The notes: generated by a model not told the origin, from the letters alone. DNA of 64,000 nt from Shewanella woodyi ATCC 51908 (GCF_000019525.1 NC_010506.1:248001-312000); one strand, 5' to 3'. Counted from the stretch's first letter, positions 26,839-36,498 are shown. Made by a program: numbers and translations.

Positions 26839-27627
26839 CTATTTCCCAATGAATATCGGGGTGCGTTTAGTTAAGAATGCATCCACACCCTCCTGATAGT
26901 CATGTGCAAAGCCAAGCACTTGCATCGCAACACGCTCGCTCTCCATTTGTTGTGCCATGGGGGAGTTAAACGATTCATTCAGTAGCCGCTTTATGTTTGC
27001 AAATGCTTGTGTTGGTCGAGATGCTAATTCAGTCGCCATTGCATGGGCGGTTTCCATGAGTACATCGCCATTGACAACCTGCCAAATCAATCCCCAACGC
27101 TCGGCGATATCAGCATCTAATCGATTGCCAAGTAGTGCTAAAGCTTTTGCTCTTGGTAAGCCTATCGCTCTAGGTAGATGCCAGCTGGCACCTGAGTCTG
27201 GGACTAACCCCACCTTGCTAAATGAGAGAATGAAACTTGATTTTTTTGCTGCGATGACGATGTCACAGGCCATCGCTATGGATGCCCCAGCACCAGCCGC
27301 GACACCATTTACAGCGCATATTACGGGTTTAGGCATCGCAGTAATTCGGCGTATTAAAGGGTTATAAAAATGTTCAACTGATTCACCCAAATCCGTTGGG
27401 GAGTCATCTTGGTTCACGGAGCGGTCACTGAGATCTTGGCCTGCACAGAACCCTTTACCTTCACCGGTTAAAATCAACGCTCTGATCGAGTCATCATGGT
27501 GGAGAACATCTAATATATCTGCGAGTTCTTTGTGCATCTGTTGATTAAAACTGTTTAAGCATTCAGGTCGGTTTAATTTGATACATGCGTATCCATTTAT
27601 TTTTTCTAAAAGAATTGCTTTATCCAT
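26839..27627 (-). CDS. paaG: 1,2-epoxyphenylacetyl-CoA isomerase PaaG
   Basis: A 262-residue crotonase-fold isomerase that converts the ring epoxide to the oxepin-CoA. Motifs: GKGFCAGQDLSDR, NGVAAGAGASIAMACDI and LVPDSGASWHLPR. The start at 27627 (MDKAILLEK) has aagga upstream and gives exactly the E. coli PaaG length; the longer frame adds 17 residues without family support. Confidence 0.93.
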   Translation of the reverse strand: MDKAILLEKINGYACIKLNRPECLNSFNQQMHKELADILDVLHHDDSIRALILTGEGKGFCAGQDLSDRSVNQDDSPTDLGESVEHFYNPLIRRITAMPKPVICAVNGVAAGAGASIAMACDIVIAAKKSSFILSFSKVGLVPDSGASWHLPRAIGLPRAKALALLGNRLDADIAERWGLIWQVVNGDVLMETAHAMATELASRPTQAFANIKRLLNESFNSPMAQQMESERVAMQVLGFAHDYQEGVDAFLTKRTPIFIGK

Positions 27628-27713
27628 TGTTTGTTCCTTGTTCACTGTGTCATGATTTGATAGTCTGCCTTGAGTCACCTAAATAGAAGGCTCACAAAAT
27701 TGAGGAAAACTAG
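27628..27713. promoter_or_regulatory. Divergent promoter spacer paaG / paaY
   Basis: An 86-base spacer between the leftward paaG and rightward paaY. It carries the ribosome binding sites of both (aagga for paaG, gagga for paaY). It is too short to resolve separate promoters, and I see no clear palindrome. Confidence 0.45.
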
Positions 27714-28313
27714 ATGCCAATATTTGCCATTGAGCAGCACATCCCGGTTATTGAACCAACGAGCTTTATCCACCCTAATGCCACTATCATTGGGGATGTG
27801 ATCATTGGTAAACATTGCTACATCGGTTCCAACGCTTGTTTGCGGGGGGACTTTGGCAGAATAGAGATCCACGACTTTTGTAATGTGCAGGACAACTGCG
27901 TACTGCACAGTTTTCCATTGCAGGCGTGTGTTCTTGAGGAGTACAGCCATATAGGGCATGGTGCGATTTTGCATGGTTGCACCATAAGACGGCATAGCTT
28001 GGTTGGCATTAACGCTGTGGTGATGGACTTCGCTGACATTGGCGCCGAATCTATCATTGGTGCAGCGTCGTTTGTTAAAAGCCGATTCAACTGCCCTGCG
28101 CGTTCCATGTTGCTCGGATCCCCAGCAAAAATCGTTCGTCAGGTGTCTGATGAAGAATTCCAGTGGAAGACCCGTGGTACAGATGAATACATCGAACTGA
28201 CTCGACGCTGCCAAACGAGTCTTAGAGAAGTGACTCCATTGACGACTGTTGAGGAAAATCGTCCGATGTTCCAGCCTGCACAGGTTCATCAACCGAAAAA
28301 TAGCAGCAATTAA
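27714..28313 (+). CDS. paaY: Thioesterase/hexapeptide protein PaaY
   Basis: A 199-residue left-handed beta-helix protein of the gamma-carbonic-anhydrase type. Hexapeptide repeats are visible in HPNATIIGDVIIGKHCYIGS and the following turns, with candidate zinc histidines in SHIGHGAILHGC. PaaY acts as a thioesterase on dead-end CoA derivatives of the pathway. It alone is on the plus strand, between paaG and the converging paaZ. An antisense frame of similar length covers it but has no family features. Confidence 0.92.
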   Translation: MPIFAIEQHIPVIEPTSFIHPNATIIGDVIIGKHCYIGSNACLRGDFGRIEIHDFCNVQDNCVLHSFPLQACVLEEYSHIGHGAILHGCTIRRHSLVGINAVVMDFADIGAESIIGAASFVKSRFNCPARSMLLGSPAKIVRQVSDEEFQWKTRGTDEYIELTRRCQTSLREVTPLTTVEENRPMFQPAQVHQPKNSSN

Positions 28314-28339
28314 TGATGCTTTTTTAGGTAAGCTCTGCA

Positions 28340-30391
28340 TTACTGTGCAGCGTTCTTGTACGCGACTAATGTTAAAATGTCGTAGAGGGCTACCACTTCA
28401 TTATCTTGATTCACCACTTTGACATCCCAAACAACCACACCTGCTGGGTGAGCATCGTCAGGCTTGGTTTTTTTGTAGATCTTGCGCTTTACTGTCAACG
28501 AGACTTCAATAGTGTCACCGATCCCTACAGGTTGAATGAAACGTAAACTATCCAAGCCGTAATTGGCCAACACTGGTCCTGGAGCTGGTTCGACAAACAT
28601 GCCAGCAGCTGCTGAGATTAGGAAGTAGCCATGGGCCACTCGCTTGCCAAATAACGAATCAGCCGCGGCAGTTTCATCAAAATGCGCATAGAAATGATCA
28701 CCTGACAGACAGCCAAAATTGACGATATCTGCTTCGGTTACTGTGCGTCTATGGGTCGTTAGGGATTCACCGATGTTGAGTTCTTCGAAATACTTTTTAA
28801 AGGGATGCTGTAAACTGGTAGTGGTATCTGCGCCAGGGACATATTCATTCGTTACTGCTTGTAAGGTATTGGGTGAACCCTGAATGGCAGTGCGCTGCAT
28901 GTAGTGCTTCACTGCTCTAATGCCACCAAGTTCTTCTCCTCCCCCAGCACGACCAGGCCCACCATGGACCATAGATGCGAGTGGCGAACCATGACCCGTC
29001 GATTCTTTCATGCAATCACGATTATTCACTAGAATACGACCGTTGTAACAGGCCATGCCATAAACTAATGTGCGAATGTTGTCGTTGTCATAGCTGAACA
29101 CCGATGACACTAAGCTACCTTTTCCTTTACCCACAATTTCAATAGCTTGTTCAATACTGTCGTAGGGCATCAAGGTCGAAACGGGGCCAAAAGCTTCTAT
29201 GTCATGTACCTGTTGACTGGTAAGGGGGGTATCACAACGGAGTAAGGTGGGAGGAAAGAACGATCCCTTGTCATAGTCGATCCCAATGGTATTCATTGAG
29301 TCCCATCCACCATGAATAACATCACAGCTGAATAGCAGTTGATCCACTGCACTTTGCACGTCTGCACATTGTGCTTGGTTTACTAACGCACCCATTTTGA
29401 CACCGTCATTAGTAGGGTCACCCACTAGGGTCGATTGAATTCTTTTACTGAGCGCATCACCCACGCAATCCATCATGGCACTGGGCACTAATACTCGACG
29501 TATTGCAGTACACTTTTGTCCAGCTTTAGTTATCATTTCACGATGTACTTCTTTAATGAATGCATCGAATTCTGGCATATCCTGTTGCACATCGGGTGCT
29601 AAAATACAGGCATTTAATGAATCTGCTTCCATATTAAATGGTATATTTTTGCTGAGGATATTGTCATGGCTACGAAGCATTTTCCCAGTTTTAGCTGAAC
29701 CGGTAAAAGTCACTACATCTTGTTCTGTGAGATGATCTAATAGATCACCTACACCACCGCAGATAAGCTGTACACAGCCTTCAGGTAGGATTTTGCTAGC
29801 GACAATCTCTTTCACAACAGCTTCAGCAACGTAGCAAGTGGCAGTGGCGGGTTTGACGATAACAGGCATGCCAGCTAGCAAGCTTGGGGCTATTTTTTCC
29901 AGCATTCCCCACACTGGGAAATTGAACGCATTAATATGAACTGATACGCCCATTTTAGGCATCAAAATATGTTGGCCGATAAACGAACCATTAACTGATA
30001 GCGGTTCTACTTTCCCTTCAACGATAAACTTTTCATTGACCAGTTCACGTCGAACCATACCTGAATAGCTAAACAGAGTACTAATTCCGCCTTCAACATC
30101 AATCCAACTATCAGAACGGGTAGCGCCTGTCAGGTAGGACAGTTGATAGAAATCTTCTTTTTTCCTCATCAAATGAGTTGCGAGACTTTTGAGCATTTCA
30201 GCTCTTTCATGCAGGGTAAATTGCCTTAATTTATTTCCTGCAATGAGACGGCCATATGCCAGAGCATTATCAAAACCAGATTCCATGCTTGACGTTGTAG
30301 CTACTGTTTCACCAGTAAATGCATTTTTAGATGTAACACACCTTCCAGTTCCACTAACCCAACCACCGCAAACATAACTTTTTATTTTCAT
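28340..30391 (-). CDS. paaZ: Oxepin-CoA hydrolase / 3-oxo-5,6-dehydrosuberyl-CoA semialdehyde dehydrogenase PaaZ
   Basis: A 683-residue fusion protein that opens the oxepin ring and oxidises the aldehyde. The N-terminal aldehyde dehydrogenase (about 1-520) has VTFTGSAKTG, the catalytic cysteine in AGQKCTAIRR and FGPVSTLMPY. The C-terminal MaoC-like hydratase (about 540-680) has GDHFYAHFDE and RVAHGYFLIS. Length equals E. coli PaaZ (681). It is divergent from paaK and convergent with paaY. Confidence 0.95.
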   Translation of the reverse strand: MKIKSYVCGGWVSGTGRCVTSKNAFTGETVATTSSMESGFDNALAYGRLIAGNKLRQFTLHERAEMLKSLATHLMRKKEDFYQLSYLTGATRSDSWIDVEGGISTLFSYSGMVRRELVNEKFIVEGKVEPLSVNGSFIGQHILMPKMGVSVHINAFNFPVWGMLEKIAPSLLAGMPVIVKPATATCYVAEAVVKEIVASKILPEGCVQLICGGVGDLLDHLTEQDVVTFTGSAKTGKMLRSHDNILSKNIPFNMEADSLNACILAPDVQQDMPEFDAFIKEVHREMITKAGQKCTAIRRVLVPSAMMDCVGDALSKRIQSTLVGDPTNDGVKMGALVNQAQCADVQSAVDQLLFSCDVIHGGWDSMNTIGIDYDKGSFFPPTLLRCDTPLTSQQVHDIEAFGPVSTLMPYDSIEQAIEIVGKGKGSLVSSVFSYDNDNIRTLVYGMACYNGRILVNNRDCMKESTGHGSPLASMVHGGPGRAGGGEELGGIRAVKHYMQRTAIQGSPNTLQAVTNEYVPGADTTTSLQHPFKKYFEELNIGESLTTHRRTVTEADIVNFGCLSGDHFYAHFDETAAADSLFGKRVAHGYFLISAAAGMFVEPAPGPVLANYGLDSLRFIQPVGIGDTIEVSLTVKRKIYKKTKPDDAHPAGVVVWDVKVVNQDNEVVALYDILTLVAYKNAAQ

Positions 30392-30593
30392 AAACTTAAC
30401 TCCAGAAGTGTGTATTTAACAATATTTAATATACACAGTTTTGTTAAAAGTGACACATAAATGTTTCACTTTTTGTAAAAAATGAATTACTTTGATTTGT
30501 GAGCGGTGATTATAAAATAAGCGAGAAAAGCTCAATATGTAGCCAGTATGTTATATTGACTATGAACAAAAACTCTAAGAATCAGGTATTAAA
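30392..30593. promoter_or_regulatory. Divergent paaZ / paaK promoter with inverted repeats
   Basis: A 202-base AT-rich divergent spacer. Two inverted repeats stand out: tgtgtat (30409-30415) with atacaca (30431-30437), and aaaagtga (30446-30453) with tcactttt (30466-30473). Both are candidate operators for PaaX or another regulator of the island. The aaagtg half-site is also present upstream of the aldoxime operon and near paaA. Confidence 0.5.
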
Positions 30594-31895
30594 ATGACGA
30601 ACGAATCGACCAATAACAGAGTTGGAGTGGGATTGCATTCAATAGAAAGTGCAAGTATTGATGAGCTTAGAGCTTTGCAATTTGAAAGATTAAAAAAAAC
30701 GCTTAACCATGCTTATACCAATTCTCCTGCGTATAAACGAAAGTTTGACGAAGCGGGAGTTCATCCTGATGACTTTAATCATCTCGATGATTTGCGAAAG
30801 TTTCCATTTACGACCAAACAAGATTTAAGAGATAACTATCCTTTTGGTTTTTTCGCCATGCCAATGGATGACATTGTTCGAATTCATGCATCAAGTGGTA
30901 CAACAGGTCAGCCAACAGTCGTTGGCTACACTCAAGAAGATATACACACTTGGGCCGACATTGTAGCCCGTTCAGTCTATGCCGCTGGTGGTCGTAAGAA
31001 AGATAAAGTACATATCTCCTATGGTTATGGCTTGTTTACCGGTGGTCTAGGTGCTCACTACGGTGCTGAACGACTTGGCTGTACGGTGATCCCGATGTCT
31101 GGTGGGCAAACAGCAAAACAAGTTCAACTGATCCGTGATTTCAACCCTGACATCATCATGGTCACTCCCTCTTACATGCTAAACATTGCAGATGAAATTG
31201 AACGTCAAGGTATCGATCCTAAGTCACTGGCACTGAGATGCGGTATTTTTGGTGCAGAGCCATGGACCGATGCAATGCGAAGTAACATAGAGCAAAGACT
31301 AGGTATTGATGCTGTGGATATTTACGGTTTGTCGGAAGTGATGGGACCCGGCGTCGCGCAAGAATGCATTGAAAGCAAAGATGGCCCAACGATATGGGAA
31401 GATCACTTTTATCCTGAAATTATTAATCCTGAAACCGGTGAAATTGTTGAAGATGGTGAGCCTGGCGAATTAGTCTTTACCAGTTTAACAAAACAAGCCA
31501 TGCCAATTATCCGTTATAGAACTCGTGATCTCACTTCACTTCTTGCCTCTACTTCAAGATCAATGAGACGGATGGATAAAATTACCGGAAGAAGTGATGA
31601 CATGTTGATCATTAGAGGGGTGAATGTATTTCCATCTCAAATCGAAGAGCAATTATTATCTATTGAGGGGTTGAGCCCACATTACTTGGTTGAAGTGGCA
31701 AAGATGGGGCATATGGACTATCTCACGGTGAAAGTTGAGCGTTCGCTGGATCAGCAGTGTAACAAGGAGCAAGCCAAGTTACTTGAAAGTAAGATTAAGA
31801 GCGTGATCGGAATTTCCAGCAAAGTGGTGCTCCTTGAGCCTCAAACCATTGCGCGCTCTGAAGGTAAAGCTTGCAGAGTTACTGATTTACGATAA
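30594..31895 (+). CDS. paaK: Phenylacetate-CoA ligase PaaK
   Basis: A 433-residue AMP-forming ligase that makes phenylacetyl-CoA, the pathway entry and probable inducer. The P-loop is ASSGTTGQPTVVGYT; further motifs are YGLSEVMGPGVA, YRTRDLT and the hinge DKITGRSDDMLIIRGVNVFPSQ. Length fits PaaK (about 430-440). It is divergent from paaZ and followed after 25 bases by a LuxR-type regulator. Confidence 0.95.
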   Translation: MTNESTNNRVGVGLHSIESASIDELRALQFERLKKTLNHAYTNSPAYKRKFDEAGVHPDDFNHLDDLRKFPFTTKQDLRDNYPFGFFAMPMDDIVRIHASSGTTGQPTVVGYTQEDIHTWADIVARSVYAAGGRKKDKVHISYGYGLFTGGLGAHYGAERLGCTVIPMSGGQTAKQVQLIRDFNPDIIMVTPSYMLNIADEIERQGIDPKSLALRCGIFGAEPWTDAMRSNIEQRLGIDAVDIYGLSEVMGPGVAQECIESKDGPTIWEDHFYPEIINPETGEIVEDGEPGELVFTSLTKQAMPIIRYRTRDLTSLLASTSRSMRRMDKITGRSDDMLIIRGVNVFPSQIEEQLLSIEGLSPHYLVEVAKMGHMDYLTVKVERSLDQQCNKEQAKLLESKIKSVIGISSKVVLLEPQTIARSEGKACRVTDLR

Positions 31896-31920
31896 CAAGT
31901 TAAGTTCTAAGGAGGTCACC

Positions 31921-32637
31921 ATGTATTTATCCCAAAAAGAGCTTTGTACTATGATGGATCTGGTGAGTTTCACCTTACAGCACAATACGACTTTAGGCAG
32001 TCGTCAACTTCTGCTGGATAAGCTTATGGAGATGTTTCGAGCTGATTATGGTGCCTCCTGTTGTTGGAATCCAAATGAAAAGTATTATCAAGAAGGGGTA
32101 TTTAGCAATATGTCCTTGGATAATATATCAAAGTATAATGATTACTATCAGTTCCATGACCCTATTACCAATAAGCTTAGGCAATTTAGACGCGCGGTTG
32201 CAGTGAGTGAGGTTATTTCAAGAGATCAGTTGATCCAAACTGAATTTTACAACGACTTTTTACAGCGCGACGGGCTTAGTTTTGGGGTCAATTTGCATAT
32301 CTACTGTGGGCAAGAGCATGTTTTTGATGTTCGATTATGGAGAAGTCAGCAGCAGGGAGATTTTGATGTAAAGCACCTTAATCAACTCGATTTACTGTTA
32401 CCTTATTTACGGGCTATGGGTGAGAGAGAGCCATTGAAAGAGTCACTCAGTTTTAATCTTTTTACCCAAAGAGAACTTGAAGTGATCAGCCAGATTAAGT
32501 CAGGGATGAATGATAAAAATATGGCCAGAACAATGAATGTATCGGTTACAACGCTTCGATCTCACATTCGCTCCATATACAAGAAAGCGGACGTTCACAG
32601 TCGCACGGAACTTATCTCTAAATTAGCTCCCAATTAG
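31921..32637 (+). CDS. LuxR-family transcriptional regulator
   Basis: A 238-residue regulator. The C-terminal helix-turn-helix is typical of LuxR/FixJ (FTQRELEVISQIKSGMNDKN, ending IYKKADVHSRTELISKL); the N-terminal 170 residues look like a GAF- or autoinducer-fold sensor but not a phosphorylation receiver. The ATG at 31921 follows a perfect taaggaggt site, so the longer frame overlapping paaK is rejected. It lies between paaK and the amidase/receptor pair and could regulate them. The ligand is unknown. Confidence 0.85.
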   Translation: MYLSQKELCTMMDLVSFTLQHNTTLGSRQLLLDKLMEMFRADYGASCCWNPNEKYYQEGVFSNMSLDNISKYNDYYQFHDPITNKLRQFRRAVAVSEVISRDQLIQTEFYNDFLQRDGLSFGVNLHIYCGQEHVFDVRLWRSQQQGDFDVKHLNQLDLLLPYLRAMGEREPLKESLSFNLFTQRELEVISQIKSGMNDKNMARTMNVSVTTLRSHIRSIYKKADVHSRTELISKLAPN

Positions 32638-32889
32638 ACAATTTGTGCATCTCTAAATCCATTATGCTTTCATTCATCATGATGAGTTACCTTGCTAATA
32701 GGCTGCTCTTTTTATTGCCCTAAGCTTACCTAAATAACCCTAACCATTGAGTATTGGTCAGTTATCCCGATCATCATAATTAACGATTTTAATCACGTTA
32801 ATCAGCATTTTCTCATCAATCTTGACGATATATTTCATTTCTCTTAATTAAGATACTTATTAAGTATGCAGAAGCTAAGAGTAAGCGCC
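32638..32889 (+). promoter_or_regulatory. Upstream region of the amidase-receptor pair
   Basis: About 250 bases with no gene. An inverted repeat attaacg (32779-32785) with cgttaat (32796-32802) is a possible operator. No clear terminator for the upstream LuxR gene was seen, so read-through from paaK is possible. Confidence 0.35.
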
Positions 32890-34257
32890 ATGACAATAAA
32901 AGATGAGACCAAAAAACAGATTCTACAACTTCATCAGAAAGTAGACTTTCAATACGGACGGTCTACAGGTTTTTCAGATTATCACGCATATCTGTATCAG
33001 AATAAACAGGCTTCACATAAGCAAGTAGACAACTTGTCTGAAGGCGATATTAACAATCAAGTACTTTACGGCATGACGATCGCAGTAAAAGATAATATCG
33101 AAGTGGCTGGCATGCCAAATACGCTGGGTAACAAAGCATTGGCTGGCCATATTCCTCAACACGATGCCTGCATCATTACTCGATTAAAAGAAGCGGGGGC
33201 TGTGATCAATGGTAAAGCCAACATGCATGAGTTGGCACTGGGTGTCACCAACATCAACCCCTCCTATGGTCATGCGTTAAATGCTTACAACCCTGAGTAC
33301 TTTGCTGGTGGCAGCAGTGGCGGCACTGCAGTAGCTGTGGCACTGGGATTGGCGGATGCTGGGATTGGTACTGACACCGGTGGTTCATCACGCATACCTG
33401 CAGCACTCAATGGCATTGTGGGTTTTAGGCCGACAACCGGACGCTATCCAAATGATGGATTAGGTCTGATCTCTAAAACCAGAGACACGGCTGGTCCCAT
33501 GGCTAAAGATGTCGATACTCTTGCGCGACTTGATGCAGTGCTAGCGGGGGAACCTTCGATAGATTCGCTGCCATCTTTCCCACCTAAAAAGTTAAGGCTC
33601 GGGATCCCTCGTGCTTATTTTTACGGTAATACAGAGCCGGCTGTACTCGCGGCTGTTGAGGACGTGCTTCAGGCGCTTGCAAAAGCTGGGGTGACACTAA
33701 TAGAGGTGGATCCTCAAGGCATTGAAGCACTAAACCAAAGCATTAGCTTTCCGGTAGTGCTTTATGAAGCGAAGCAACACATTCAAGATTATGTAGAGAA
33801 AGCCTTACCAGGCACAGCGATTGAAGACTTTGCAGCACAGATATGCAGTGGAGATGTCAAAAATCTTGTCGATAGTATTTTTAATCAACCTATTCCAGAG
33901 CCTATGTATCAGGAAGCTATCAACTCTTTCAGGCCCAAGTTACAAAGCTTATACCAAGACTACTTTGATAAGCATCGCCTTGATGCCGTTATCTTTCCTG
34001 CGACTCCGTTAACCGCTCAAAAAATCACGAATGATAACGATCTTGTCATACTTAATGGCAGTGAAGAACCCACCTTTAGTACTTATATCAGAAATGCTGA
34101 TCCTGCCAGTAATGCGGGTATTCCAGGATTAGTGATCCCCATCGGTTTCAACCCTGAAGGATTACCCATTTCACTTGAGATTGATGGCCCCGCCGGCTCT
34201 GACCGGCAAGTGATCACCATTGGGAAACTGATTGAAACAATAATTAAAAATTTATAA
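32890..34257 (+). CDS. Amidase-signature enzyme, indoleacetamide-hydrolase-like
   Basis: A protein of about 455 residues with the Ser-cisSer-Lys triad: the lysine in MTIAVKDNIE, the cis-serine in FAGGSSGGTAVAV and the nucleophile in GTDTGGSSRIPAALNG. The overall text resembles indoleacetamide hydrolases and broad aryl-amidases. In this island it could hydrolyse arylacetamides, which nitrilases release as by-products, to acids. The start at 32890 is preferred over 32866 by resemblance to the family start; neither has a strong site. The receptor gene follows after 25 bases. Confidence 0.82.
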   Translation: MTIKDETKKQILQLHQKVDFQYGRSTGFSDYHAYLYQNKQASHKQVDNLSEGDINNQVLYGMTIAVKDNIEVAGMPNTLGNKALAGHIPQHDACIITRLKEAGAVINGKANMHELALGVTNINPSYGHALNAYNPEYFAGGSSGGTAVAVALGLADAGIGTDTGGSSRIPAALNGIVGFRPTTGRYPNDGLGLISKTRDTAGPMAKDVDTLARLDAVLAGEPSIDSLPSFPPKKLRLGIPRAYFYGNTEPAVLAAVEDVLQALAKAGVTLIEVDPQGIEALNQSISFPVVLYEAKQHIQDYVEKALPGTAIEDFAAQICSGDVKNLVDSIFNQPIPEPMYQEAINSFRPKLQSLYQDYFDKHRLDAVIFPATPLTAQKITNDNDLVILNGSEEPTFSTYIRNADPASNAGIPGLVIPIGFNPEGLPISLEIDGPAGSDRQVITIGKLIETIIKNL

Positions 34258-34282
34258 CAAACTATAAAAATTGGAGATGGAA

Positions 34283-36472
34283 ATGAAGACCTCAAAAATT
34301 AGTCAGCTCATTTTATTGAGCTACCTTTTACCAAGCGCTGTGTGGGCTGCTGACATTGAAGAAAATGAAAAAATAGATGCCAGCAAACTAGAAGTGATTA
34401 CGGTTACAGCTCAAAGGCGAGGAGAAAATATTCAGAAAGTGCCTGTTGCTGTCACAGCAATGAATGCTGAGATGTTAGAGAAACAAGATGTACATGATCT
34501 CAATACTATCGCCACGCGAGTGCCGGGATTATCTTTCAGTCCATTTGCACCAGGGCAAAATATTATTAGCCTTCGAGGGGCCTCCTCAAATGACGATGGC
34601 GCTGGCACCGACAACTCAGTTGCAGTCTTTGTTGATGATGTCTATTTAGGTCGAGTTTCCAACGTTAATCCTGAGATGTTTGATATTGAACGCGTCGAAG
34701 TACTGCGTGGTCCACAAGGTACTTTGTATGGTAAAAACACCATAGGTGGCGCGATTAATATTATTTCAAAACTGCCTAGTTTGGATGAGCTTGATGCAAA
34801 GCTTAGGCTCAATATTGGTAACTATGGTCGTCGTGATGTGGCTGGGTACATTAACGGTCCACTCGGTGACAACATCGCCGCGAAATTGAGTTTCTCAAGT
34901 CGTAAAAATGATGGTTGGGTTGATAATGTTACGTTAAACAGTAAGCAAAAAGATAATGATGTGTTTGCTGGTCGAGCTCAGCTGTTATATGAAGGCGATA
35001 ACTTTCAAGCGCTATTCAGCGGTGACTATTCCAAACTTGATGTGACTGACATGGCGCGTACTCCAGTAGATACAGGTGCAAAAGGTGATCCTGCCGTGTG
35101 GTCGCCTGCCTATGTTGCCGCTTGTAAAGAGGGAGCTCCATTTTGTGCAGCTGGCGCTGTTGATGGTTATGCTAAGCAAAAAGCCTATGGCGTTAGCGCT
35201 AAGTTAACTTGGGATCTCGATTTAGGTGAGTTGATTTCAATCAGTGCTTATCGTGACAGTGAATCTGACTGGAATATGGATGCAACAGGTTCACCAGCCC
35301 TCGCGCTTATCGATGATATTATTGATAATAGTGACCAGTTCTCGCAAGAGTTCAGGTGGGTAGGGCAAACTGACAGCTTTAATTATGTCGCTGGTGCTTG
35401 GTACATGAACGAGAATACTGATCGTAGCGAATGCTTTGATTTAAGTCTTGATACCGATTGTTCAACAGGAATGGATGGTAGTGATTTCTACCACCAAGTC
35501 AATGAAACCAACAGCTACGCGTTATTTGGCCAATTTGATTGGAAATTCACAACAGATTGGATACTGACTGTAGGTGGTCGATATTCCTATGAAACCAAAG
35601 AGATTGATAACGTCGCAAAGGCGGGTGATTTTGTGATTATCAATGAGAATTTTGGTATTGACAGTCCGGTGACTTTAAAGGAAAGTTGGGGGGCATTTAC
35701 GCCTAAAGTAGCGCTTAAATATACTGTTTCTGATGACACCACGGCTTACTTAAGCTTTGCAAAAGGTTTTAAAAGTGGTGGATTTGCTGCAGCACCGCAG
35801 TCGTTAGCTGAAACAAAACCGCTGGAACCAGAAGAAGCGACCAATTTTGAATTTGGTATAAAGTCAGACATTAGTGATACCTTTCGTCTCAACACCACTA
35901 TTTTCCATACAGACTACAAAAATCTGCAAATTCAAAGTTTTGGTCCTAGAAGTAGTGGCGAAGATTTTGGCGTTTTCAACACCTTCAATGCCGGTGATGC
36001 AAAAATTGATGGTATTGAATTAGAGTTCACTTGGCTACCTACTGATAACCTCAAGCTCTATGGTTTTTATGGCTACATGGACAGTGAATTTGTCGATACC
36101 GTGGTTCCTAACTCTGCTTACCCAAATCAGTCCGGTCAGGAGATGCTTAGAACGCCTAAGAATAAATACTCAATCAACTTAGAGCACAATATTGACCTCG
36201 ATTCTGGCGATTACTTCACGACAAACCTAAATTATCGTTTCACTGATGAGCAGCGTGGAGAGCTTGAACCTTATGCCATTCAACCTGCATTTAAGTTATT
36301 GGATGCCAGCTTTACATGGCATTCGGCAAACGATAATTGGGAAGTCTCAATATGGGGAAAAAACCTCACTGAAGAGGTGTACATTACTCATGTCTACACA
36401 GTGGCTTCAAGCGTTGTTGCCGTATATGGCGAACCAAGAATGTATGGTGTTTCAGTCTCATGGAGCATGTAG
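34283..36472 (+). CDS. TonB-dependent outer-membrane receptor, amidase operon
   Basis: A 729-residue receptor with a signal peptide, TonB box in LEVITVTAQRR, plug (VEVLRGPQGTLYGKNTIGGA) and a C-terminal barrel ending VSVSWSM. Ending in methionine rather than phenylalanine is a small oddity. The ATG at 34283 has ggag six bases upstream; earlier in-frame starts at 34271 and 34277 overlap that site. It is downstream of the amidase and probably co-transcribed, suggesting import of an amide, nitrile or related substrate. Confidence 0.88.
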   Translation: MKTSKISQLILLSYLLPSAVWAADIEENEKIDASKLEVITVTAQRRGENIQKVPVAVTAMNAEMLEKQDVHDLNTIATRVPGLSFSPFAPGQNIISLRGASSNDDGAGTDNSVAVFVDDVYLGRVSNVNPEMFDIERVEVLRGPQGTLYGKNTIGGAINIISKLPSLDELDAKLRLNIGNYGRRDVAGYINGPLGDNIAAKLSFSSRKNDGWVDNVTLNSKQKDNDVFAGRAQLLYEGDNFQALFSGDYSKLDVTDMARTPVDTGAKGDPAVWSPAYVAACKEGAPFCAAGAVDGYAKQKAYGVSAKLTWDLDLGELISISAYRDSESDWNMDATGSPALALIDDIIDNSDQFSQEFRWVGQTDSFNYVAGAWYMNENTDRSECFDLSLDTDCSTGMDGSDFYHQVNETNSYALFGQFDWKFTTDWILTVGGRYSYETKEIDNVAKAGDFVIINENFGIDSPVTLKESWGAFTPKVALKYTVSDDTTAYLSFAKGFKSGGFAAAPQSLAETKPLEPEEATNFEFGIKSDISDTFRLNTTIFHTDYKNLQIQSFGPRSSGEDFGVFNTFNAGDAKIDGIELEFTWLPTDNLKLYGFYGYMDSEFVDTVVPNSAYPNQSGQEMLRTPKNKYSINLEHNIDLDSGDYFTTNLNYRFTDEQRGELEPYAIQPAFKLLDASFTWHSANDNWEVSIWGKNLTEEVYITHVYTVASSVVAVYGEPRMYGVSVSWSM

Positions 36473-36498
36473 TTACAATTTATAAGCTTTATGCTTAA

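Noticed and set aside
27675..28340. Long frame of 221 codons opposite paaY
   Set aside because: paaY has clear hexapeptide repeats and a good ribosome binding site; the antisense frame shows no domain.
12273..36472. Idea that the catabolic island is a recently acquired transposon or integrative element
   Set aside because: No integrase, transposase, flanking direct repeat or tRNA attachment site is visible at its borders; gain by transfer remains possible but unsupported by the sequence.
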